Assembly: GCF_900102925.1 (NCBI RefSeq)
Contig: NZ_FNKI01000001.1
Span: 806,001 to 870,000, forward strand
Origin: Flagellimonas zhangzhouensis
Lineage (GTDB): Bacteria; Bacteroidota; Bacteroidia; Flavobacteriales; Flavobacteriaceae
Direction: 5' to 3'
Length of the DNA stretch: 64,000 bases
In this document: one piece after another, positions 54,723 through 62,780 of the stretch
How the letters are laid out: each line of letters begins with the position of its first letter
How positions within the stretch are numbered: position 1 is the first letter of the stretch
The notes under the pieces: model-generated
Database searches by the model: none
Told to the model about the DNA's origin: nothing
The model's input: only the letters and a program-made list of their open reading frames with translations
Program-made: the position numbers and the translations under genes

Positions 54723-55478
54723 TTATCTTAAATAAGATGCTCCATTTACATCGATTATGGTACCTGAAGAATAGGCTGCTTCGGCAGAAGCCAAAAACAA
54801 GATGGCGTGGGCCACTTCTTCGGGTTGGGCCATTCTTTTAAAGGGTGATTCTCGGAGCAAATTTTCTCGTTCGGCAGGGGTAAGGGTTACTTTGGCCATT
54901 TCGGTTTCGGTAAATCCTGGTGCAACAACCCCAACATAAATGTTATGTGGCGCCAATTTTTTGGCCAAGGATTGACTCATGGAATTCAAAGCAGCTTTGC
55001 TGGCGCCATAAGCGGGTTTTGTAGGTTCACCTCTAAAAGCGCCACGGGAGGATACACTTACGATATGTCCGCCACCCGTTTTCATCATGGCTTTTGCGCC
55101 CCAATAACACAAATTGGCTACGGCAAACAGATTGGTTTCAAAGGTTTTTTCCCAAGCGTGGGACCAATGGTCAAAATCAACTTGGTCTATTTCGTGAAAA
55201 ATGGAAATCCCTGCATTGTTCACCAATACATCCAAACGTCCAAATTCGGCAACAAAATCGTTGATTAAAGCTTCTGTTTCTGACTTTTGGGAAATGTCCC
55301 TTTTAAAAAGTTGATGCCCGTTCCCAGGTAATTCTGCCAAGGTCTTTTGGGCAACTTCATCATTGTTTCGATAATTGAGGCCCACTTTCGCACCTTTTTT
55401 GGCAAAGGCCATCGCAGTTGCTTTTCCAATGCCTCGTGAAGCACCTGTTACGAGTACATATTTGTTGGTGAAATCCAT
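54723..55478 (-). CDS. Short-chain dehydrogenase/reductase (SDR family)
   Basis: A 251-aa classical SDR. The NAD(P)-binding motif TGASRGIG (residues 11-18), the NNAG motif (87-90) and the catalytic Ser143, Tyr157 and Lys161 (AYGASK) are all present, with GVVAPGFTETEMAK in the substrate loop. It resembles 3-oxoacyl-ACP reductase-like enzymes, but the substrate is unknown. It precedes the small helical protein gene by 6 bases. Confidence 0.9.
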   Translation of the reverse strand: MDFTNKYVLVTGASRGIGKATAMAFAKKGAKVGLNYRNNDEVAQKTLAELPGNGHQLFKRDISQKSETEALINDFVAEFGRLDVLVNNAGISIFHEIDQVDFDHWSHAWEKTFETNLFAVANLCYWGAKAMMKTGGGHIVSVSSRGAFRGEPTKPAYGASKAALNSMSQSLAKKLAPHNIYVGVVAPGFTETEMAKVTLTPAERENLLRESPFKRMAQPEEVAHAILFLASAEAAYSSGTIIDVNGASYLR

Positions 55479-55690
55479 TAGTGTTGGTTTTGTACAAAGG
55501 TCAACCTTAATTCACAATTCTAAAAATTAATCAAGGTGGGATTGATTTCTGAATAAGGTTGGCATGGTTGGTGGTTTGTTTAAAGATAACAACTTAATGC
55601 ACAATATTATATGGAATATGGGGTTGTTGTATTAATTAGCTTCCTTTGTATTTAGATTTTTTGAGTGCAACTGGATATTCGAGAATTACT
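55479..55690. other. Divergent intergenic region
   Basis: A 212-base spacer between the SDR gene and the gene at 55691. A TTTGTATTTAGATTTTTTG-like stretch at about 55645-55665 resembles a promoter but does not match TAnnTTTG exactly. I see no repeats or operators. Confidence 0.3.
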
Positions 55691-56134
55691 ATGGGAATTA
55701 AAAAAAGACATGTTTTGTGGAACATTTTGATTGTTCTCACTGTTTTGGTTTGTGTTTTTGCCTTTGTGGAACACTATAAAAACTGGCACAAAATTGAAGA
55801 GGGAAACTTCAAGGTGTTTTCTGGTCTTTATTATCAAAAAATCCCATTAGCTGAATTGGATAGCGTGCTTTTGGTGGAAAAATTACCCGAAATGGAACGT
55901 TCGAGTGGTTTTTCATGGATGGAACGTGAAAAAGGCGTTTTTTTTGATTCCATTACGCAATCCAAAGTGTATGTGTTCGTGGACAATTTGTATCAACATA
56001 AGATAAAATTGGTCCACCACGATTCGTTACAATTGTACATCAACCTTCAAGATAGCATTCAGACCCAAGAATTATTTTCAGTTTTGCAGGCCGATTTGCT
56101 CCAGCGTGCAGAGCAGGCAAAAGTTGCCCAATAG
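55691..56134 (+). CDS. Membrane-anchored protein of unknown function
   Basis: A 147-aa protein with an N-terminal membrane helix (residues 10-27) and a beta-rich domain of about 100 residues that contains LVEKLPEMERSSGFSWMEREKGVFF. I do not recognise a family; the fold may be PH-like. I use the ATG at 55691 because it directly precedes the basic segment and helix; the in-frame ATG at 55646 is weaker. It is followed 1 base later by the DUF2141 gene. Confidence 0.65.
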   Translation: MGIKKRHVLWNILIVLTVLVCVFAFVEHYKNWHKIEEGNFKVFSGLYYQKIPLAELDSVLLVEKLPEMERSSGFSWMEREKGVFFDSITQSKVYVFVDNLYQHKIKLVHHDSLQLYINLQDSIQTQELFSVLQADLLQRAEQAKVAQ

Positions 56135-56135
56135 T

Positions 56136-56546
56136 ATGAAAAGATTAGTAGTTATCTGTTTGATGGTGTTTTCTACCAGTGTCTTTGCACAGCATACCTT
56201 ATCCGTTAAGGTAAATAATGTGACATCTAACGAGGGAAAGGTAAATGTGGCGGTGTACAATTCTCACGAGGCATTTTTGTCATTTGATAAGGTAATGAAG
56301 ACCCACGGTGTATCGGCACATAAAGGAACTGTTGACCTTACCATTACTGATTTGCCAGATGGCGAATATGCTTTGGCTGTTTTTCATGATGAAAATGATA
56401 ATGGCAAACTGGATACCAATTGGTTGGGCATTCCCAAGGAAAAAGTAGCTTTCAGCAATGCCAAAATGAAGACTTTTGGCCCTCCCAAATACAAAGAATG
56501 TGCTTTTACCGTAAATTCGGACTACGAAATTCACATTGATTTTTAA
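56136..56546 (+). CDS. DUF2141 family secreted protein
   Basis: A 136-aa protein with a signal peptide (cleavage near residue 19, VFAQ) and one DUF2141 beta-sandwich domain: KVNVAVYNSHEAFLS, DLPDGEYALAVFHDENDNGKLDTNWLGIPKEKVAFS and the C-terminal KYKECAFTV. The DENDNGKLD loop is a probable calcium site. Function is unknown; DUF2141 is often found near outer-membrane or carotenoid genes in Bacteroidota. The ATG at 56136 gives a normal signal peptide; the ATG at 56106 lies inside the preceding gene. Confidence 0.85.
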   Translation: MKRLVVICLMVFSTSVFAQHTLSVKVNNVTSNEGKVNVAVYNSHEAFLSFDKVMKTHGVSAHKGTVDLTITDLPDGEYALAVFHDENDNGKLDTNWLGIPKEKVAFSNAKMKTFGPPKYKECAFTVNSDYEIHIDF

Positions 56547-56560
56547 ACTGGTCTTGCACT

Positions 56561-56953
56561 ATGGAAACAATATTTATGGCTCAATTTATGGGAGCTTTAT
56601 ATGGGCTTTTGTCGGTGATTTTTGGTGCTTTTGGTGCCCATGCCCTTAAAAAGAAATTGACCCCCGAACTGCTACAAAGTTTTGAGACAGGGGTCAAATA
56701 TCAAATGTATCACGCGATTGTATTATTGGTTTTGGGCTTTAATCTTAGTTTCGATAAACCCTTGGATTCTGCGATAGTCAACTGCTTTATTTTTGGAACG
56801 CTATTGTTTTCGTTCAGTATTTATGCACTGTGTTTAGGTGCTGCAAAAGGAAACAAACCCCGTTTTTTAGGACCAGTGACTCCGATGGGTGGTCTACTTT
56901 TGGTCGTAGGTTGGGGCTTGTTGCTCTATTCCTTTATTGCCAATTTGATTTAA
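56561..56953 (+). CDS. DUF423 family small membrane protein
   Basis: A 130-aa protein with four hydrophobic helices, beginning with SVIFGAFGAHALKKKLTPELLQSFETGVKYQMYHAIVLL, the DUF423 signature. Function is unknown; members are widespread small inner-membrane proteins. An internal Met at 56576 could also be the start. It converges with the DUF4097 gene, overlapping it by 4 bases. Confidence 0.88.
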   Translation: METIFMAQFMGALYGLLSVIFGAFGAHALKKKLTPELLQSFETGVKYQMYHAIVLLVLGFNLSFDKPLDSAIVNCFIFGTLLFSFSIYALCLGAAKGNKPRFLGPVTPMGGLLLVVGWGLLLYSFIANLI

Positions 56954-57660
56954 AGACGCAGATACAGATTCCCGTTGATGGTGTTCAGTTTTAACCTGTG
57001 TGCTGCACCGTCAAAGCTTCCCGTTACTTTTTGACCTACATAACGATCGGCTACCATGAGTTTCATGTTCTCATCAGCGTAAATGTTTCCATTCAAGGTT
57101 TCGGCTACCAAACTGGAATTTTTCATCACCAAATCAATTTCCCCATTGATGGTCTGTAGGTCCATATCGCCACTGTATTTGGCAATGTCAATATCCCCAT
57201 TGATCAATTCAGCGGTAAAATCCCCTTCAATGATGTCAGAAGTTAAGTCACCATTAATGCTGCTTACTTTAAAAGTTGCTCCTTTGGGTACATAGAGCAC
57301 ATAATTGAACTCGTATGTGTCGCTGGTAAAATAGTATCCTTTTTTATCGGTGTGCGTTTTATCCCATTCTTTCTTAAAGGCTTTAAAAACCTCCTCAACA
57401 TCCGAAGCAATACTCAATGAACTGCTGCTCTCATCAATATCCAACTCATATTTATCTAGATATTTCCCATCTTCAATGGTGATATCAGCTTTAAAATACA
57501 CGGTGGATTTATCCCAGGTTTTCACTTGGATATTCTTGGCAAATTTCACATCCAAGTCGATGGATTGTCCTGAGTAGTTAAAGTTTTTTTCAATGATTTT
57601 CTGTGCACTTAGGGATAGGGTCGCCAATCCCACAATTGCGGTAAGGATGAATTTTTTCAT
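56950..57660 (-). CDS. DUF4097-type adhesin-like beta-helix protein
   Basis: A 236-aa exported protein (signal peptide to about residue 19, LSAQ). The second half is a right-handed parallel beta-helix with short repeats of the form INGDI/INGEIDL, LNGNIYA, INGNLYL, the hallmark of the DUF4097/DUF2807 putative adhesin fold. It is the last gene of the sigma-anti-sigma-DUF4097-DUF4097 operon and is clearly a paralogue of the protein encoded upstream. Function is unknown; a role in envelope stress is inferred from operon context. Confidence 0.82.
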   Translation of the reverse strand: MKKFILTAIVGLATLSLSAQKIIEKNFNYSGQSIDLDVKFAKNIQVKTWDKSTVYFKADITIEDGKYLDKYELDIDESSSSLSIASDVEEVFKAFKKEWDKTHTDKKGYYFTSDTYEFNYVLYVPKGATFKVSSINGDLTSDIIEGDFTAELINGDIDIAKYSGDMDLQTINGEIDLVMKNSSLVAETLNGNIYADENMKLMVADRYVGQKVTGSFDGAAHRLKLNTINGNLYLRL

Positions 57661-57693
57661 GACTGTTCGTTTTTTGATTTTATATGATTGATA

Positions 57694-58446
57694 TTATTTT
57701 TTTCTGAGGTACATGTTCCCGTTAGTGGATTTCATGGAGATTTTAACACCACCTCCATTGATGGAAGCATTGATGTTTCTGCCCAAAACCGATTTCATAC
57801 CATCTTTTTCCTCAGCTTTAATGTCAAAATCAGTGTAGACATTGCCATTCCAAGTACTTAAGGTAATATTAGCAGGGGTACTGGATGGGAGGCTAACATC
57901 AACTGAGCCATTAGTAGAATATAGTGAGATGGGTAAATCTTGCTTTACATTTCCAAAAACAATGTTCAATCCACCATTTAAAGAATTTGCCGTAATTGGA
58001 CCATTTACATTGGTAATATTTATGCTGCCATTTAATTCGGAATTAGCTTCTATTTCTCCAGAAAAACCATCAATAGAAATGTCTCCGTTCCAAGTTGTTT
58101 TTACTGAAACGTTCTGATTTTTTGGTAGATAAATTTCGGCCTTATTGTTTTTATTTAAGTTGTGTACGATTAGATTGCTTCCATCTTGAACAACGGAAAA
58201 CCCAACATTGGTGTTGTCTGTGCCTCCTTCGCCAACCAACTTTAATCCTTTGGCTTTTTCGGGAGTTTCAATTTTTTGGGCAGATTTAATTAATAGTTCA
58301 TTTGAGCTATGTGATTTTACAACAATGTCTGAGGTTGAGTTGATTTTCACCCATTTGATACCATCCAAAGATTTGGTGTAATCGGATTGTGCTTGGGCAA
58401 TTGTGCCTATGAAAAGGGCCATTAAAATGAATGTGAATTTTCTCAT
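57694..58446 (-). CDS. DUF4097-type adhesin-like beta-helix protein
   Basis: A 250-aa exported protein with a signal peptide ending near residue 19 (AQAQ). Beta-helix repeats include WNGDISIDGFSGEIE, LNGSINI, LNGGLNI, TNGSVDV, WNGNVYTD and TNGNMYL at roughly regular spacing. It is paralogous to the next gene (57660-56950) and both probably face the periplasm or cell surface. It lies 18 bases downstream of the anti-sigma factor gene. Confidence 0.82.
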   Translation of the reverse strand: MRKFTFILMALFIGTIAQAQSDYTKSLDGIKWVKINSTSDIVVKSHSSNELLIKSAQKIETPEKAKGLKLVGEGGTDNTNVGFSVVQDGSNLIVHNLNKNNKAEIYLPKNQNVSVKTTWNGDISIDGFSGEIEANSELNGSINITNVNGPITANSLNGGLNIVFGNVKQDLPISLYSTNGSVDVSLPSSTPANITLSTWNGNVYTDFDIKAEEKDGMKSVLGRNINASINGGGVKISMKSTNGNMYLRKK

Positions 58447-58464
58447 GATTTTCGGTTTTTGATA

Positions 58465-59250
58465 TTAAGTTAAACTGGGCAATACGGCCTTGATTTGATC
58501 TTTGATAAAGGGTTGTGTATCCTCTTTATCCAACAATTTCTTCATAGGTTCGGCTGCTTTTTTCTCTTGAATTTGCACCAACGCTTGAATGACAGCGACC
58601 TGAATACTTGGGTTTTTCTCATTTTCCAGGGCTTCGATAAGGGTGTTTTTCACCGTTTCAGAAGAAGTGAATTTGGCCAATGCTTCAAAGGCGGTCATTC
58701 GAACATTGTCGTTTTCATCATACAGCAATCGGTTGGCCAATGCTTGAATGATGGCTTCATCAGGCCGTTCAAATTCTTCGATATAATTTACCCCTTGTAT
58801 ACGTTTACTAGCAGATTGATTTTCCATCAACGAGAGCATGGCAGTCTGTTTCATCTGATTGGTCTCATCTTGGAGTTGTGCAATGCTCGCATCCACTTTC
58901 CTTTGCTGAAAGAGACTTCCCATCTGGAATGAGGCAACCAATAAAGCAATGCTAGCTGCAATTTTCAATACATTTCCTGTCCAGTTGGATGATGATTTAG
59001 ATTTCAATTGAACCACTTTGCGTTGATGCTGTTTTTCTTGTTCTAAGGCTGCCTCAAAATTCGCTTTTAGTTTATCCGAGGGCGTATGAACTTCTTTATC
59101 CATGACATTCAAAAATGCCTGCATCTCTTCCAATTCCTTTTGGCAATCCGCACAGTTTTCTACGTGCTTTTCGAATACTGATGCTTCCGACTTGCTCAGA
59201 TTGCCATCCAGATAATCTGGTATTTGGTCAAAAACGTGTTGCTTTTCCAT
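58465..59250 (-). CDS. Transmembrane anti-sigma factor with zinc finger and HEAT repeats
   Basis: A 261-aa protein. The N-terminus holds a zf-HC2 finger with His29, Cys33 and Cys36 (HVENCADC), followed by a membrane helix (about 92-110), then a periplasmic helical domain with two to three HEAT-like repeats (DENDNVRMTAFEALAKF and NPSIQVAVIQALVQIQ). The start at 59250 puts the gene 2 bases after the sigma factor stop; the longer form at 59301 would overlap that gene. The finger is expected to bind and inhibit the sigma factor until an envelope signal reaches the HEAT domain; that is inferred. Confidence 0.85.
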   Translation of the reverse strand: MEKQHVFDQIPDYLDGNLSKSEASVFEKHVENCADCQKELEEMQAFLNVMDKEVHTPSDKLKANFEAALEQEKQHQRKVVQLKSKSSSNWTGNVLKIAASIALLVASFQMGSLFQQRKVDASIAQLQDETNQMKQTAMLSLMENQSASKRIQGVNYIEEFERPDEAIIQALANRLLYDENDNVRMTAFEALAKFTSSETVKNTLIEALENEKNPSIQVAVIQALVQIQEKKAAEPMKKLLDKEDTQPFIKDQIKAVLPSLT

Positions 59251-59252
59251 GG

Positions 59253-59777
59253 CTATATACTTTCTAAATAGATATTCTTTAATTTCTTTAAGATCCTGCA
59301 CACTCTGGTTTTTACAGCTCCTGGGGTGCTTCCAAAAATTTCCGCTAGTTCATCGTATTTTATTTCCTTGTAGCGGTTCAAGATTACTAGCTCCCTGTCT
59401 TCTGGATCAAGTTGGCTCAAAGCATATTGAAGATGTGCATTGTTTTCGCTCACATCATTTTCTTCCTCAACAGCTTTGTATGCCAGCACCTCAATATCGT
59501 CATGGGATTTGTGGTTTCTTGTGTAATGTGTTTTAAGGTTGTTCCGTGCTATGGTGAACAGCCATGACAAGAAAGATCCATTATTGTATGAGTTCCGATA
59601 CTTGATCAGCTTGTAAAAAACATCCTGTGTAAGATCTTCGGCCAACATTTGATCACCAGACATTTTGTATAAAAAATTATACACATGCTTGTGGTGTCGG
59701 TCAAAAAGTACCTTAAGCAAATCCAAGTTACCCTCGGATACTTTTTGCATGATCATTTCATCTGAAAGCGTTTCCAA
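59253..59777 (-). CDS. ECF RNA polymerase sigma factor
   Basis: A sigma-70 family protein of up to 174 aa. Region 2 reads MLAEDLTQDVFYKLIKYRNSYN and region 4 ELAEIFGSTPGAVKTRVCRILKKLK. The first codon of the longest form is TTG (59777); an in-frame ATG at 59756 is also possible (MIMQKVSEGNLDLL), but homologous sequences that I recall carry residues upstream of it, so I keep the longer form. It should direct the operon that includes its anti-sigma factor and two DUF4097 proteins. Confidence 0.88.
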   Translation of the reverse strand: METLSDEMIMQKVSEGNLDLLKVLFDRHHKHVYNFLYKMSGDQMLAEDLTQDVFYKLIKYRNSYNNGSFLSWLFTIARNNLKTHYTRNHKSHDDIEVLAYKAVEEENDVSENNAHLQYALSQLDPEDRELVILNRYKEIKYDELAEIFGSTPGAVKTRVCRILKKLKNIYLESI

Positions 59778-59999
59778 ATGCAGCTTTTTAGTTGGCGTTT
59801 AACTTATATAGTCAGGAAATTAAGAAAGGTTACAGAAAGGGGAAGAAAAAAATTATAGATAGATGGAAAATAGAGCGTCAGTTCGATTTTTTTCAAGGAA
59901 AAAGTATCGAGAACAGGAATTTACGTCATTATTTATCGATACAATCTTTCTTCGTTTTGTATTCAAAAAGAGCACTCAAATTGACGAAAAGATACTTAA
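59778..59999. other. Intergenic leader of the sigma factor operon
   Basis: AT- and purine-rich sequence between the sigma factor start and the palindromic repeat at 60000. No exact TAnnTTTG match is visible on the minus strand, which would fit an autoregulated ECF promoter of unknown sequence. I see no other gene; the plus-strand ORF spanning part of it looks like chance. Confidence 0.35.
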
Positions 60000-60069
60000 A
60001 TGTCACCTCGAGCGCAGTCGAGAGGTCGGTAAAACTGAATCAAGGTCTCGACTCCGCTCGGCCTGACAT
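60000..60069. repeat. REP-like element made of two inverted 26-base units
   Basis: It starts ATGTCA and ends TGACAT. The left unit reads CCTCGAGCGCAGTCGAGAGG after TGTCA; the right unit on the other strand reads GGCCGAGCGGAGTCGAGACC after TGTCA. Both contain the shared core CGAGCGnAGTCGAGA. Sequences of this kind are, to my knowledge, scattered in intergenic regions of Flavobacteriaceae. It lies between the Cys-rich peptide gene and the sigma factor operon. Like the element at 9164-9240 it is bounded by GTCA/TGAC. Confidence 0.75.
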
Positions 60070-60086
60070 GTTTTAATTAGATTGTT

Positions 60087-60230
60087 TTAACTACAGCCGC
60101 AGTTGTCACTTCCGCATGAATGGGAATTGCCTTTTCCTTTGCTGAAAAGAGATTTTGGAAGCAAGAATTTCCACACCAAATAGCCTGCTGCGAGCAATAA
60201 AGTTCCGTATGCCAAAAGTTGTTGAATCAT
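60087..60230 (-). CDS. FeoB-associated Cys-rich membrane protein
   Basis: A 47-aa peptide encoded 7 bases after feoB. It has one membrane helix (residues 4-24) followed by a Lys/Ser stretch and a Cys-rich tail CGSDNCGCS with Cys39, Cys44 and Cys46. This is the pattern of the small FeoB-associated Cys-rich membrane family, which in other bacteria is found next to feoB and may pass or bind Fe(II) at the cytosolic face. It is too short for most gene finders but its position and motifs are convincing. Confidence 0.85.
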   Translation of the reverse strand: MIQQLLAYGTLLLAAGYLVWKFLLPKSLFSKGKGNSHSCGSDNCGCS

Positions 60231-60237
60231 GCTGGAA

Positions 60238-62454
60238 TTAGATAAGGATTTGGTAGGCTATTAAAGCTATAATATACGCAAAAACGCTCATAAAGCCCAA
60301 TTGGATCATAGGCCATTTCCATGAGTTGGTCTCCCGTTTTACAATAGCTAGGGTACTCATACATTGCATGGCGAAAGCATAAAACAACATCAAAGAAATT
60401 CCAGAGGCCAAATTGAACAAGGGTTGACCGTTTTCATCCAATTCAGCAGCCATTCGATTTTTGATGGTTTCTTCTTCATCGCTACCCACACTATAAATAG
60501 TGGCTAACGTGCCCACGAACACTTCACGGGCGGCAAAAGAGGTCAATACCGCGATTCCAATTTTCCAATCGTACCCCAAAGGTTTTACAATGGGTTCAAA
60601 AGCTTTTCCAGCTTGCCCAATATAGGAGTGCTCCAATTTGTAGCTGGCAATTTCTTGTGCAACGGCTCTTTCAGAAAGTTCTTCAGACAGAACTTGAATA
60701 GAATCTTGAATTGCGGTCGGAGACATTCCTTCAGCCTGAGCTTCTGCTTGATATGCTGCGATATTATTCTGGATATAGTTTTTACTGTAAGTGCTCAATC
60801 CTTCATTTTCAATGCGTTCCGTTACGATTTGATCAGCATCCTTAAAATCATCGGAATACCCATTGGAACCCAAAAACCATAATACAATGGAAATGGCCAA
60901 GATGATTTTTCCTGCACCAAGTACAAAGCTTTTGGTTTTTTCAATTACAGTGTACCCAACATTTTTTAATAAAGGCAAACGATAGGTTGGCATTTCAATC
61001 ATGAATACCGATCTGCTTTTTATTTTCAAAATCTTGTTCAATACCATGGCCGACAATAAGGCCATTCCGAATCCAATGAGATAAAGCAGCATCAATGTTA
61101 AGGCCTGATAGCTAAGTCCTAGAAAATTACCTTCTGGAATAACGAGTGCAATCAATATCAAATAAACAGGCAATCTTGCCGAACAGGTTGTGAAAGGCGT
61201 CACCAAAATGGTGATGAGTCTTTCTTTCCAGTTTTCAATGGTACGGGTGGCCATAATAGCTGGAATGGCACAGGCGTTACCAGAAATTAAAGGGACTACA
61301 CTTTTACCGCTCAAACCGAAAGGACGCATTACGCGGTCCATTAAAAAGACCACACGGCTCATGTATCCTGATTCTTCCAACAGGGAGATAAAAAGGAACA
61401 AAAAGGCGATTTGGGGAATGAAAATCACGATTCCTCCAATACCTGCTACGATACCTTCAGCCAATAAATCGGTGAAAATGCCAGGAGGCAGGGTGTTTTT
61501 GATCCATTCAGCACCCAAAGCAAATTGCTCATCGATAAAATCCATGGGGTAACCACTCCAATCAAAAATAGCTTGGAAAATGGTAAGTAGAATTACAAAG
61601 AAAATGAGGTAACCAAAAACTTTGTGGGTCAGAATTTTGTCCATTGAGGCACGCAATCCTTTGGCGGCCATAAAATCGACCTTATAGGTCTCTTTTAGTA
61701 TATTATTGATGAGTTGGTACCGAAGAACGGTCTCTTTATGCTGTAATTTTTTAAGCTCGTCCTTGGATTTGGTGGCAAAGTCTGTCGCATCTTGAATCCG
61801 TTTCTTTTCGATGGGCATAAAATTCACGTCTTGCGTAATCACCAACCAAAGTTTGTAAAGATCGTTCTGTGGGAAGGTCTTTTGTAAACGCTCAAAATAT
61901 TCAGGGGAAATTCTGTTGGGATCCAAAATGGGTTTGGAGGAAATGCTCTTGTAATCGGCAATAAGTTCCTTGATACGATCGATCCCAGTATTTTTTCGGG
62001 TACTGACCAAGGCAATTTTGGTGTCCAACTTCTTTTCCATGGCTTCGATGTCCAAGGAAATACCTTTTCGGGACATTCTATCTGCCATATTGATGACCAA
62101 AATGGTCGGAATCTTAAGGTCTTTTATTTGGGTAAAGAGAAGCAGGTTCCTTTTTAGGTTTTCCACATCACTGATCACCACGGCAACATCTGGATAATCC
62201 TTGTCATTTTTGTTGAGCAACAATTCCACTACCAAACTTTCGTCCAAAGAGGTGGTGTTGAGGCTATAGGTTCCAGGTAGATCCAAAATATGGGCCTTTA
62301 CACCTCGGGGTAGCTTACAAATGCCCTCTTTTTTCTCTACGGTGATGCCAGGATAATTTCCAACTTTTTGTTTTAGTCCTGTGAGTTGGTTAAAAACGGA
62401 GGTTTTCCCTGTGTTGGGGTTGCCAATTAGGGCTACATTGATATTCTTGCTCAT
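60238..62454 (-). CDS. feoB: Ferrous iron transporter FeoB
   Basis: A 738-aa inner-membrane protein. The N-terminal G-domain has GNPNTGKTS (residues 11-19), a DLPGTYSL motif and a NMAD motif for guanine specificity, followed by the helical GDI-like domain and about eight membrane segments with the Gate motif around GNACAIPAIMATRTIENWKERLITILVTPF. It imports Fe(II) with GTP hydrolysis controlling the gate. The start overlaps the feoA stop by 4 bases (ATGA). Confidence 0.95.
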   Translation of the reverse strand: MSKNINVALIGNPNTGKTSVFNQLTGLKQKVGNYPGITVEKKEGICKLPRGVKAHILDLPGTYSLNTTSLDESLVVELLLNKNDKDYPDVAVVISDVENLKRNLLLFTQIKDLKIPTILVINMADRMSRKGISLDIEAMEKKLDTKIALVSTRKNTGIDRIKELIADYKSISSKPILDPNRISPEYFERLQKTFPQNDLYKLWLVITQDVNFMPIEKKRIQDATDFATKSKDELKKLQHKETVLRYQLINNILKETYKVDFMAAKGLRASMDKILTHKVFGYLIFFVILLTIFQAIFDWSGYPMDFIDEQFALGAEWIKNTLPPGIFTDLLAEGIVAGIGGIVIFIPQIAFLFLFISLLEESGYMSRVVFLMDRVMRPFGLSGKSVVPLISGNACAIPAIMATRTIENWKERLITILVTPFTTCSARLPVYLILIALVIPEGNFLGLSYQALTLMLLYLIGFGMALLSAMVLNKILKIKSRSVFMIEMPTYRLPLLKNVGYTVIEKTKSFVLGAGKIILAISIVLWFLGSNGYSDDFKDADQIVTERIENEGLSTYSKNYIQNNIAAYQAEAQAEGMSPTAIQDSIQVLSEELSERAVAQEIASYKLEHSYIGQAGKAFEPIVKPLGYDWKIGIAVLTSFAAREVFVGTLATIYSVGSDEEETIKNRMAAELDENGQPLFNLASGISLMLFYAFAMQCMSTLAIVKRETNSWKWPMIQLGFMSVFAYIIALIAYQILI

Positions 62455-62693
62455 TTGGACTTGGTTTCTTCTACTATATCCAGCTCGATGAGTTCGGCCA
62501 AAGACCTTCTTATTGCTAAATGGCTTCCACTAAGATTAATGTAGATAGGGTCGTTTAAAGGAGCTACTTGCACCAATTCAACACTGTTGCCTGGAAGGCA
62601 ACCGAGTTCCAATAATTTTATGGGGAGGGTGTTTTCGGTGAAATCCTTTATGATTCCCTTTTGTCCATGACGTAAATCTGCAACGGTAGCCAC
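62451..62693 (-). CDS. feoA: Ferrous iron transport protein FeoA
   Basis: An 80-aa SH3-like protein with LLELGCLPGNSVELVQVAPLNDPIYINLSGSHLAIRRSLA, typical of FeoA. It is needed for FeoB activity, probably by binding its cytosolic part. The start codon is GTG (62693..62691). An exact -7 element (TACATTTG) lies 31 bases upstream and a small palindrome lies between it and the start. Confidence 0.92.
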   Translation of the reverse strand: MATVADLRHGQKGIIKDFTENTLPIKLLELGCLPGNSVELVQVAPLNDPIYINLSGSHLAIRRSLAELIELDIVEETKSK

Positions 62694-62700
62694 TCTTCTT

Positions 62701-62713
62701 ATTTAGAATAAAT
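62701..62713. promoter_or_regulatory. Candidate metal-responsive operator upstream of feoA
   Basis: ATTTA-GAA-TAAAT is an inverted repeat with a 3-base centre, positioned just after the expected transcription start of the feo operon. It is AT-rich and short, so chance is possible. Its TTTAG half resembles the half-site of the candidate DtxR-family box at 41579-41594. Confidence 0.3.
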
Positions 62714-62723
62714 TTAATTAAGG

Positions 62724-62731
62724 CAAATGTA
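62724..62731 (-). promoter_or_regulatory. -7 element TACATTTG of the feo operon
   Basis: An exact TAnnTTTG match on the minus strand, 31 bases from the GTG start of feoA. No TTG -33 element is visible at the usual distance. Confidence 0.5.
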
Positions 62732-62780
62732 AGTAAAAATGGGAAACTAGACGATGATTTTGCATATAAAGCTAGAGCAA

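Noticed and set aside
59792-60076. Plus-strand ORF of 94 aa across the REP-like element
   Set aside because: It overlaps the palindromic repeat, has no family resemblance and a basic, low-complexity composition; it is a frame through non-coding DNA.
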